DNA from: Gorsachius magnificus
Taxonomy: Eukaryota; Chordata; Aves; Pelecaniformes; Ardeidae
Length of the DNA stretch: 64,000 nt
Direction: 5' to 3'
Assembly (NCBI GenBank): GCA_034008185.1
Contig: CM067082.1
Location: forward strand, 12,880,984-12,944,983
Position 1 is the first letter of the stretch. The number at the start of each line of letters is the position of its first letter. This document shows, piece by piece, positions 51,515-62,100 of this stretch. Made by a program: the position numbers and the translations under genes. Below the pieces are notes generated by a model. The model ran no database searches. It worked only from the letters and a program-made list of their open reading frames with translations, and was not told the DNA's origin.

Positions 51515-53268
51515 GTAGTTACAGAGGAAGAATTCTTTAATAGGAGTAAGATTGTAATATCAGCTTTTCTTCCTCTTTTCATGTTTGTACTGGGGAACTG
51601 AATGACGTGCTTAAATATGTATAGCAACTTTTCTCTTCTAAAACACTCCTCTCCCAAAGTGCCTAACAAGTTTTTAACCCCTGCATATACGTTTTGAAGG
51701 TTTAGTTTGCAGGACCTCAAGGGATGGGTTGTTTTTCCAGGCTGGTAAGCAGTGACTACTTTGAACTCTGTTTGCCCACTCTCACTTTATGATCTCCAAT
51801 AGTGCTGAGGATTGGGGATGCCGCATCTATCTCTGCAAAGCCCCGGGGTGTAGTTAAAAGCTAACTGTAAGACCATGTTATGTCTTAGACATAGTGCTCT
51901 CCAGAGAAAGCACAGCCCTGTAAAACATTCAGCATCATTGTTTTATATCTGATGCCATACAGAAATGTGCACCTGGGGGACAGGAAAGCTGTGTCGTTAG
52001 GCATTGGATGCTCAGGGCTGCAGTGCTGATGGCAGCTCCAGAGGCTTTCCTGGGGGAATGGGCAGGAGGCAGCAGTCTTGCACAGCAAAAAACATGTTGG
52101 TAGATGCCCTGCAAAACTTGTATTGGGGATGATGGCCCTCTAGCCATGGGTACTGAAAGCAGGTTGCAGTTCACCACTGACCCTTGAAAATTGAAGACTT
52201 CTGCTATGTCTGAAAGAAGCAGCATCACCAGAATTTATTTTGGGGAGGGTGAGAACTGATGGGAAGGAGTGTGCTTGGCCTCCAAAAGAGATTTGCTTCT
52301 TGCCCCACTACTACTGTGGTCAAATAGAAGCAGCTAAATCAGCAGCTCTTGAAGAAATTTCCACCTTGTGCTGCAGAGTGTTAAGCAGATAGTGAGCAGG
52401 AGGGAATAATCACCTGGATTCCTGCAGGTAGGGGTGACCCTGGCCAAAGTGGCAGTGAGATTGAGGGTTTAGTGGGTAGGCTTGGGTGCTGGGGGTGCAG
52501 TTGGCCCCGGGATGGTTCCTGTGCCTGCCAACAGCCTGCTTCTGTTTTTCCATCTATAGAAGAGTAATAACATTGACTCCCTTTGTTAAAGTGTATGTCT
52601 ATATGTATATACATGCATACATGCCTTTTATCTTTTTTTTTTTTTTTTTTTTTTTTTAAAGTATCAGTTTTCTTATCTGGTACTTTTAGTGTGCCTGGAT
52701 TAGAGGTGGAAAATTCTGTTCTGGGACTTTAATTCTCCCAGGATTTGCAGCTCATCTGAAAATGAGGACAACTGCAGTGTGTTCCACTTCATCAGAAAGA
52801 GCTGGCAATGTGACCCTTCCTTGGGCAAAGTTTTAGCACCTTCTCCCTCTGCCTGACTCTCCTGCTGGAGAGGCATCACAGAATATTCTCTGTTTGCCAT
52901 TTCTGGATACTTGTTTTTGAACACAGATGTTTCGAGAAACCTGTCATCTCTGTTTTCCATTCCTGAGAGTGGATGAGTCTCTGAAATGAAAAGCACTCTA
53001 ATTTTGTACTGTGTTCTCAGTTGTTATTTCTGTAAAGGCTTTGTTTATTTGGGAAAGATTTTGGTATGTGAATGTGCTCACACCCTAAAATGTTATATTA
53101 AGCCTATATTAGCTATAGGCACTACAAAATGCGAGTTCTAAGTCGCTTTGATTAATAGTAGCTGTCCTCTTAAAATTTGTAGTCTAATGTCTTTAAACAT
53201 AGCCTTTTCTATGAAAAACATTCATTTTGACATAGAGTATGTTGACAATAGAGACTGTATTTTTTCAG
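51515..53268 (+). other. MTSS1: MTSS1 intron between exons 51423-51514 and 53269-53343
   Basis: This 1,754-bp GT-AG intron splits a glutamate codon (G|AA). It contains the long T run at 52633-52657, preceded by a short alternating TA/TG/CA patch near 52594-52625. Nothing else was recognised. Confidence 0.93.
52633..52657 (+). repeat. Poly-T run (25 T)
   Basis: A run of 25 T is followed by aaag, about 610 bp before the 53269 exon. It follows a short TA/TG-rich patch. No retrotransposon body is attached to it. Confidence 0.95.
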
Positions 53269-53343
53269 AATATAAAAAAGCCCGCCAAGAGATAAAAAAG
53301 AAATCATCTGACACACTGAAACTACAGAAGAAAGCAAAGAAAG
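53269..53343 (+). CDS. MTSS1: MTSS1 coding exon (about residues 129-153), basic stretch of I-BAR domain
   Basis: This 75-nt exon encodes EYKKARQEIKKKSSDTLKLQ followed by KKAKK. Ten of its 25 residues are lysine. In I-BAR proteins such positive patches are known to contact acidic phosphoinositide membranes, so this exon probably contributes to membrane binding. The acceptor is a run of T ending in cag at 53266-53268; the donor is gtaact from 53344. It enters in phase 1 (G|AA) and exits in phase 1, leaving a G for the next exon. In mammals the next residues are either GRGDIQPQL directly or a four-residue VDAQ insert first. I do not find the GRGDIQPQL exon before the window ends. A 12-nt candidate exon with matching phase lies at 59167-59178. 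Confidence 0.97.
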
Positions 53344-56300
53344 GTAACTTGCTTCATACTTGTACTGTTATAAACCTTTTGTGCTGTGCTCATTGACAAA
53401 GATTGAACAGCGATAGGACTTTCTATTGTAATAATTTGGTCCCCTGTAATGTATTCCTGGTACGTACTTGAACACCAGGGTACAATTACTATGTGTCATT
53501 TAAATCATATTCTGAAGCTGCTGTCTAATATTCTTATACAAAAGCCTTAAAACTGTTTGTACAAAGTCAATCATGTTTTAAAATAGAGCTCTTGCTGCTA
53601 ACTTATTCCTGTTAGGAACGTTGACACTGTCACATGACTTGTGCAGATACCTGTAAAATTTTCTAGTATCTTTGGAATAATATAAAAAAAATCCATTATG
53701 TAAATGTTCTGTAACTATTAACATTTCTCACTGTTCTCCCTTTCTACTGCCTTTCTTCTTTTTTTTTTAACAGCCTGTAATCACCTAAACCTTACATTGT
53801 TCCTCAGAGTGTGAGAAGGTGGCATGGGTTGTTGTCAGGGGGAGGGCACTTGGCAACCATAGAAAACTAAAGATGAGTAAGAAAAGAAAGGGAGTTCTCC
53901 ACAAAGGCAATCTGTCTTTTTTAGCAGCGGAATCTCGTGCTCCTGTTGCTCTCCCACCACCGTCTTGTCACAGGAGTTTCATCATCATGTTAATGGCAAC
54001 ATGCATCACTGATAACTGCAGCATTGCCACCACTAAGGGTTTTACTTGGCCAAATGCAAACCCCACCAAGCTTTGGAAAAATGATATGGAGCTTGTACAG
54101 AAGCAGGCTTTCTGGTTCCCTTTCCCGGCATCAGGCTCTTCCCCGCCGGGTAGGAAGTGTTCTCTGAGCAGCTCTCAGCCTGCAGGTTGCAACTTGTGCT
54201 TCCCCTCCTGCCTAAGAACTGTGAGCCCAGGGACAAGGAAAATAAATGCTGGGGCGGGGAGTTTGTTGAACTTTTTAAATTGTGTAAGTGTTACCCAGAA
54301 CAGGCAAGCAGTCTCCAACTGGCCTTCCTAATAGGTGAGTCAATAATTATGCTGGTAGAAAGCCACGTGACTGGAAAACTGGTCTTGAATTTTAGCTGAC
54401 TTCAGATGAGGGGTGAGGGAGGGAGAGATGGAAGCCAGCAAGAGGGAGCTTAGCTCAGTAAGCTCTGTGTGTCAGTCTGACCGTGGAAAAGTTTAGTGTT
54501 TTAAATCGCAGTGGTCATCTTTAGGGGGACATGATATTTTTTGTGACAAGATTTTAGTTTTGGGTGATGCGTAAACATGTTTCTCATTCTGTGTGATGAA
54601 TTGTCTGACTTCAGATCAACAGCTTTAGAGAGTCTGTGATATTCTCTCCGTTTCTTTTCCTTTCTTCCCCCCTCTTCTGGTCTCATTGCTTCTTGTCCCC
54701 GTGTGATACAAAGCAGCCCTCAATGCATGGTAGGTGAGAGCTGAGAAAATCATGCCTGTGATCTGGAAGGAAGGAACCATTTTTGAACCTGTTTCTATGA
54801 ATTGACAGCTATCCACCTCCTTTTTATCCTGCTTCTGAGTATTGAATAAATCAATCTGCAATCTTAGAGGAAGAGACAGCATTTTCTGTAAGGTGGGAAG
54901 AGGAGGGAGGAGCACTTAAAGCCTTCTGGAAAAAAACCCCAGTGTTTTCATACTGCAGATGCCATCATAGGTGTCTGTCAGCAGTGGTTAAAGCAAGTAG
55001 ACTTTCTCCTTGAATTTTCTGGGTTCCTGTCTCCCTCCCCAAATGTGTGCCATGTCTAGTGACGAGGGTCAGCACACTGGTGTCTCGTCCTCCTTCAGGA
55101 TTAAACATCTTTGAGTGGGGAGTGGAACAGACCTCATTTTGCTATCATTTTTATAGCAGCTATGCTATGACTGAAGACTTCTTTTTTTTTTTTAATGTCA
55201 TTCTCTTGATTAATTTTGCTGTTATGATATGCTTTTGGAGTTGTCAGTGAACCTGCTGTATTTCTGTGCTGTGTCCCTCAGAACTGCTGTCACACACGTG
55301 GTGTTTGGGTCCAGAGCACAAACCCAATGGGACTGAGGTGGGGTTAAAGCTGGTCGCAGAGAGATGCGTATGGGGAATGTGGAAGTGATGAAGGCTCACA
55401 GGTAGCCAGTACAGGGGAAGGGAGGAGCTGCAGTATTTTTGAGGAGCTGAGGGTTGTTCTCACAGCCCCTGGCGAGGAGAGGTGCAGTGAGGTGCTGAGG
55501 CTCATATGGACATGGCAATGAGTGCCCAGAGCTGCTGGCCCTGTGGGTTCCCAGTACAAGTGGGTGGGAGGAATTTCATCCTGTCTTCTTGCAAGTTATC
55601 TACAGTGCTAAATATAGAAGGAAAAAACAGTAGCAGGTGCTTTTTCCCCTCTTTGCCTTTTTGATCCCTACCTCGAAAGAATAAAGCATTGGTCTGAGTG
55701 CTGTGTCAAATGTTATGAAAACTTTTTTGTATGTACCCACCTTGACAGATCTGTTTAATGTGCTACGTGGTGTTGCTCTTGCTGTCACTGAGGGCTAAAA
55801 AAAAATCAAGAAGGGGTTTATTTATAAAACGATGAAGTTGCAGAAGCGATTCTGCTTTAAGTCACAAATGAGGTTTGAACTACGAGCAGGGAAACTCTTT
55901 GGTGGAACTGTCCTGGGAAGCATGTGGCCGAGTGCATGAATGTCTTACTGTGGCTTCAACTCTCCTGTTTCCCTGTTGCTCAGACTTTTTTTGTTCTGTT
56001 CTTCCTCAAGCAGGACCTGTCCCTTTGATTTTTCTGTAAAGTTACTGACTCACCTATGGAAACTCTTAAAACAACCAATTCATTCCCTTCCTAGCGCTTA
56101 TAGGAATTATTTTTGAATTAACCTTACTATTGTCTGTGGTCAAGTGAGATGTTTGCCCAATTCTGGATTTGCTTAAATGGCGTGCATGCTACTAAAAACA
56201 TCCTTCAAGCTTTTTCTGCTGTGACTGAATGGGAAAGTGGTTTTCTTCTGCTTTGCGCAGCTTCAGATCTAAGAACTCAAATATTACCCTCTACTTTTCT

Positions 56301-56598
56301 CATCTGCATCATGGCGTTGGCATCCTCTCTCCCTGCTGCATCAGGCTGCAGAGGCTCCCTCTCGTAGCCGACGGCTGCAGCATGCATAGCACCTCCTTGC
56401 TCCTTGCCTGCATCCCGAGGTTGTGTGGGAGAAAGGGCCGTGGGCTGCATGGCTTGTCCTGGCAGGAGCACTACAGGTTGGGCACCCCACCTTAGCACTG
56501 GGGGGCCGCATACGTTGGGGTTTGCCTGTTCTCTGGCTTGTGCATGGTCTGTTTGTTCTGGTTCCATGTGGCCAAGTTGAAAGTTCAGGCTGGGCATT

Positions 56599-56674
56599 TA
56601 AGAAATTTATTAGAAATTGTGTTTGCTGAGTAGGTGTAAGAAATTTATTAGAAATTGTGTTTGCTGAGTAGGTG
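56599..56674 (+). repeat. Perfect 38-bp tandem duplication
   Basis: The 38-bp unit beginning taagaaatttattagaaatt occurs at 56599-56636 and again, with no base changed, at 56637-56674. Perfect identity implies a recent duplication, or an assembly artefact. Confidence 0.95.
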
Positions 56675-58556
56675 TGTTAACTGCAATAAAGGTGTTTCCA
56701 AAGCTTGAAGTGATGGGGAAAACACCAAGCTTTCCAAACAAAACAAAAAAGATGTTAGGGATCCTTTCTGGAAGTTTGCTACAGCATATCTGGTAAAATG
56801 ACAAGTCTGTGTGTAAATTAAGGTCTCGCATTTCAAAAGACCTTATGGGTATAATGTTCATTCTTTTACTTGTCTTTGACTATTAAAAAAAAAAATCCGT
56901 ATGAAGTCTAAATAAGTGCACTCTAAATGGGACCCTGGTGCACCTCCCAGGTCCATGCAGTCCCTAGGGGCGTCATGGTGATCTCCAAAGCGCATCCTTT
57001 TCCTTACGCCCTTGTTCCCAAGGGGAAGGGGCTGCAGGGCTTGCTGCCCATCCCAGGTTGAAACTTAGCTCTTGTCTGAACAGATGAAGCTAGGTAAGCG
57101 CATGGAACTGCATATAGCTTCTAAATTGCTCTTTGTTTTCAGACAAACATTGGACATGAGAAGTCAGCCCAGCTAACCTGAGTCAGCAGAATAATTATGC
57201 GTATATTTAAAATAAATCCCATGTTTAGGTTTCTGCTGAGTCAAGGCCTCATAAGTGGATCCATAGCTGCTAAAAGCTGTCGATGCTGTGTTGAATTCAG
57301 AGGAGAGACAGCAGCTGTGGCTCTGCATGTTACCATTTTGGAAGGTTAACAAGATGCATGATTCTTAGTTTTTAAAAAAAGCATCAAGTGACTAACTTAA
57401 TTTATGACAGAATGTGTATGTACACCCTGGAGTGCATGTTGGCTTTATTTTCCGTGTTTCAGCTTGGCTATTAATGATTAACTAGACAGATTTCCCTTCT
57501 GCCTGTAACTTGACTGGTAGGTTTCATTTTCAGGTTCTTCATGGGACACTGTGGGAGCTTTGAGGAAAATGTTTAAACGCAAGCAGATTTGTGATAAGGA
57601 GTTATATGTAATGCTCCCAATAATATAACACATGTTAATGTGAACACTTGAGTTTTATCTTTAAGCCATTCGTAGAAGTTTCTGCAGAGTGCCCTTAATG
57701 TTCAATACAACATTTCATCTTGTGTCCCATCAACATTGAGTATCCAAACTCACAACTTCTACTTTTGAGCATGCAGCAGTTTGGGAAAGTTTTCTTACTT
57801 TTAATGAAGTTGAGAGAGTAGAACGTGATTATGAATTTACTTTAATGCTGCCAAAAGTGCTTTTTCTTCCCCTCCTCACGGTTAGCAAAGATGAGCTGTT
57901 TGTGTTTTAGAGCCTTTGCAGCTGTTTTTGTGTTACACTCTGGTCATTGAAACTGTAATACTGTTATACTCCTCTCAAGGATGATTGTGCAAACCCCATG
58001 ACTTTTAACTGAAAAACATGAAGCTCTTCAACATAATTGTAACCGAGGAACATCTCAGGTCTTAAAGCAAATGGTGACCCTCTCGTTCAAGTGCTTTGCA
58101 CTCTTTCTGTTCTTGCACTTGCCCTGTCTGGAGTGGCAGGCTGGGGAGGGAGGACCCCTGGCCAGACCCTTTCTCCTTCTGGACGTAGCCTTATTCCTCT
58201 AAATCGATCAAGTGTGGCATGATGACTGAAGTGAGAGCCAGGACTCACTGTGGAGTCGGTATGATACAGCTTAGAAGGAGGGAAGCTAATGAGCAAATTA
58301 CCCTTATCTGTTGCAGGGAAGAAATCCTGTCTGGATGAGGCCATGGTGCCTGCGGGGGGGGTTTTGGTGGTTTTGTTCTTTTTTTTTTTTTTTCCCCCCT
58401 ATGAGCTTGTAACATGAGCTCCACTTCATCAAAATTCAGTGAAGACATGTTGCAAAATCAGTGACCGGAGATATTTCTTTGATTTATTTTCATTCCTTGA
58501 GTTTTGAATGCCTCTTGATAGTTCCCCTCTTTTTGACAGCAAGCCAGGTTCATTGC

Positions 58557-58578
58557 AAAACTTTATATATAAAGTTTT
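58557..58578. repeat. Perfect 22-bp AT-rich palindrome
   Basis: The self-complementary 22-mer has arms aaaactttata meeting at a tata centre. It is followed by ttaattaaaa (58579-58588) and, at about 58650-58660, a second ttaattaac-like core. This concentration of TAAT cores resembles conserved enhancer DNA, but conservation cannot be judged from one sequence. Confidence 0.8.
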
Positions 58579-59166
58579 TTAATTAAAATACACGTATCAT
58601 GGTTAATCTTTTTGATGTTATTCCACATTGCATCAGCAATTAGTTTTTCATTTAATTAACAATCTGCTAATGTAATTGCAGTAGAGAACATCAAAAAGCA
58701 CGGTGGTTACTAATGCAGCACCCACCTAGAGTTCTGCAAGTTCGCGAGTTCCCTCTTCCCTGCGAGGGGGTGAGCTTTGTGCAGTTTTCTCAGCTGGACC
58801 AGAGTTTGACAGATGTCTGTGTTGTGCACTTTCTCTGAAGCATGGGTTAACATGTTCTCACCTAGGAATCTGCAAGCTAAATGAAGTTCCTAAACTGGTT
58901 TAAGTCTCTTAAAATTAAACTGTATGGTAAATAACTGGGAGTTTAATTTGCAACAGCTCATCAGGAAGCAAGGCTAATGCATTTGTCTTTATCAGTAATG
59001 GAAGAAGTCAAAACAGTCTAGTCCAAACTGCTCGCTCTCTTGTCTTGGCGCTGATGATAATGTCTAAACTCCAGGAATGCTGGAATACCAGTTTGACTCT
59101 TTTTATTTTCCTTTCTGTGTCAATTTTGTGTCCTGCAATTTCTCACCATGCGCACCTGCCTGACAG

Positions 59167-59178
59167 CTGAGGCTCTGG
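59167..59178 (+). CDS. MTSS1: Candidate MTSS1 microexon (12 nt, would insert AEAL)
   Basis: Twelve bases, ctgaggctctgg, lie exactly between an acceptor (cctgacag, AG at 59165-59166) and a near-consensus donor (gtaagt at 59179-59184). With the phase left by the 53269-53343 exon they read G|CT GAG GCT CTG G|, so they would insert Ala-Glu-Ala-Leu after KKAKK without a frameshift or stop. Mammalian MTSS1 has, as I remember it, an optional four-residue VDAQ insert at this same place, so the position, length and phase all fit. The residues differ, which is surprising in so conserved a domain. This may be an alternative microexon or a chance pair of splice sites. No transcript evidence is available here. 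Confidence 0.45.
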
Positions 59179-62100
59179 GTAAGTCTGTGCCATGCTGTAA
59201 CCCTGGTGGCTGGTTTATTGTAGCCCTTGCTGTGGCCTCTTTATGGTGTCTGGTCTCCACTAACTGCCTAGACTTTAATTTCTAAAGAAACTAAAATATC
59301 GCCTATTCTTAATGAACAAACCATCTTTTGATTTATTTCTTTTTGGCATCTAATTGGAACACTGTAAAAGAAGAAAATCAGTATTGTAGATAAACCTCTG
59401 GTTTATTTTAGAAAGGGATTAACATGGAATGATAAATCATGTCATAGCTGGGAGAGAAGTTAAATGGAATAGACATGTCATCAAGGTGATGTTCAAATAA
59501 TTGAATATCTTATTATTAATATGACTTTTAAAGTCTAGAGCTTAAAGTCCTTAGTGTTGTTCTTTGTAAACCTGTGATCCAAGTCCCCCTTTTTTCTGAA
59601 AATCGCATGCACCTTTCTTAACCGATAGATAAGAAATCACTATATTTAACTTCATGCTGGGGAAGGGGTGGAAATCAGCATCATGATTATCTCCTGCTGC
59701 CTGATCGCATCTCAAATCTGTTTAAATTGGAGAGCTGTTTCAGTTGTATTGCGAATTTAAAGTAGCTGCCTTGAGATCTTGTAAATGGAACACAGTGTTC
59801 CTGAGTTCGAGAGAAATAATCGTACCTCCACGTGTAGGTGTAATGATGTAGGTGTTGCCCTTTGGAGAAGCCTGGACTGATTAGATCGGGAGACTCTCAA
59901 CCAAGGCGCCTCAGCTGGGCTCCTGGAGCTGGGCACCATGGTGCCTGCTGCTTGCCCGCTTTTTCGCAACCACTCTTTGTGTTTTTCCTGATTCGCAATT
60001 CAATCTGGAAGTTTCCTTCGGTAACTTGGAACATTTCTTTTAAGGGACAGCTTAGCACTTCTGAACGCTAGCAGCTGATTCGGATCTCCGGTAGCCACCA
60101 GACTCAGATTTGGTTGCTGATGGGGTCTGAAGTTCACCCCAGCAATGAGGTTTTCCACCTTTCCATAAACGGTGGCAGAATTCTTTGTTTCTCAGCCTAG
60201 ATCCATATGAGTTTAGTTGTTGGCTTTACTGTGCAGGACTTAGAGGGATTATTCATCCTGGCAGCTGGTATGCACTGGTAAAGAAGGTGGTGTGGGAACG
60301 CATGACTTGGAGCCTGCTTTGGTTTGTACGAGTAGAGGTGTACTCAGCATTGTCTCATACAGTGTAAATTCTGCCACTCGATGTAAAGTGTCCAGTAGTG
60401 AATATTCAGGTTCTGTGGAGACACCTAAAAAGTACAAGGGAGCACTCTTTGAGTGAGAATGTGGAAAATAATAATTTCACCAATATTTGCTGCATTATAA
60501 GAGCATTAACTTCATCAGTCAGACCTGTGCTGAGAGCATTTAAAAATTATTGTTCTCCTTTGCTGCTGCTGACAGCTTTGCTAGTTTAAGTTGTCTTATA
60601 AAATATAGGCATGAAATTGGGTTGAAAATTAGATTTACCTTTTTCTTTCTCCCTAATACATTTCCTTTAGAACGATGGTTATTTAAGAAGCTGGATGAGG
60701 CTTTCAGCCAGGATTCACACAGAACATTGTAAAACCGCGGTTTTAATGCATGTTGGTCCTTTAAAGCTCCTGCATGTCATGGTAATGATGTGAAGCACCT
60801 GTTCGGAAGGTAACATATTAAGACTGTCCTCAGAGTAGCAGTGGATTCATGTTAATATGGATGAGAAGCAGTTCAGCTCTCTGGAGTTCATGAGCTGTTC
60901 ACTTGCCTGCGTCAAGCCGCAAGTCCCAAGGCTGTTGGAGCATGGTGGTGCCGGAGAAGTCAGTCCACAATTTCTAGCCTTGCATTTCTGCTCCTCTCTG
61001 CAACACCAAAGCTCCACTTTGAGAAAGGCTGGATTTGAATTTCTCCTCGGTTTTCTGATTGTTGACTCATTCCTCCTAATGCAACTGGATATGCTCTCCA
61101 GAACCGTCCCTGCATCATGTTCATGTCTGGCTGGTTGCAGACCAGAGACCTGTGACTACATTTGATGATTTTGACCATTGTTAATGCTGATTGCTTTGCT
61201 GGGTCATTCAAACCTGTCTGCAGCTGGGGTAGGAGTGTCCTTCCCGGTGCACTTCTACAGCTGCTCCATGATGAGACTGTTCTGGAACTATTTTCTGTCA
61301 TTACGATAGTTGTGTTGGTTTGGAAATTTCTCCAAATGGGTAACCTAAAAGCCAGAGAATGTGAGCTGGAGAGAATAATCAACTGCTGATGCTTCTTATG
61401 AAAGTGTGCCTCATGTCCACAGCAAAAATAATGCAAGCAGTTGTCAGGGATGCTGTAGACAAGTGACCTTCCCCTCATAATTCAAAGGGGAAAAGAACTG
61501 CATTGCTCTCCAGTGGTCAGTGTTCCCTTCCAAGACACATAGTGGATTCAAACTAGCAGGGACCCAGAGTGGGTGAGGAGCAGGGGTGATGGGCAGTTGG
61601 CCCTCACGTCCTCAGTGTCCTCTGGGTGTAGGAGTGCTGTCAAGGGGCTCGGCTCTGCTCTGCTTAGCAAAGGAAACTGGTTAAATTGGGTAGAGATCTC
61701 ATCCCTCAAATTCCTGAGCTGTCTGAGTGCCATGGGAGGCAGCTGGTGATTCAGAGAGTGGGAAGAGTTATGCCTGATTTCAGAAGACTTGCTGGATTGA
61801 TATCTGCATTATATAGCTTTCAAAGGATGTTAATAAAGCTTTCCTGCTCCTAAAAGATGAGTTGCACGGAGACATCGGGAGAGAGCTGTATTCATGCCAT
61901 GTAAACATCTGACTTCAGAGCCTCATCTAAATGATTCCCGTAAGCTTGTTTCCTGCTCTGAATTACACCCCGGACAGCTTGTGTGTTTTGTAGGTGCCCA
62001 AGAGCCATAACGTAAAAATGGGTCCAAGAAAGTAGCAGTGAGGAGATGGAATGGCTGTTAATGTCCTGACTCACGTAAAGGAATAAAATGGAAACTTCGT

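Noticed and set aside
53819..54331. 170-codon + strand frame after the last MTSS1 exon seen
   Set aside because: It does not resemble the MTSS1 continuation (GRGDIQPQL...) or any other family, and no acceptor in the right phase opens it.
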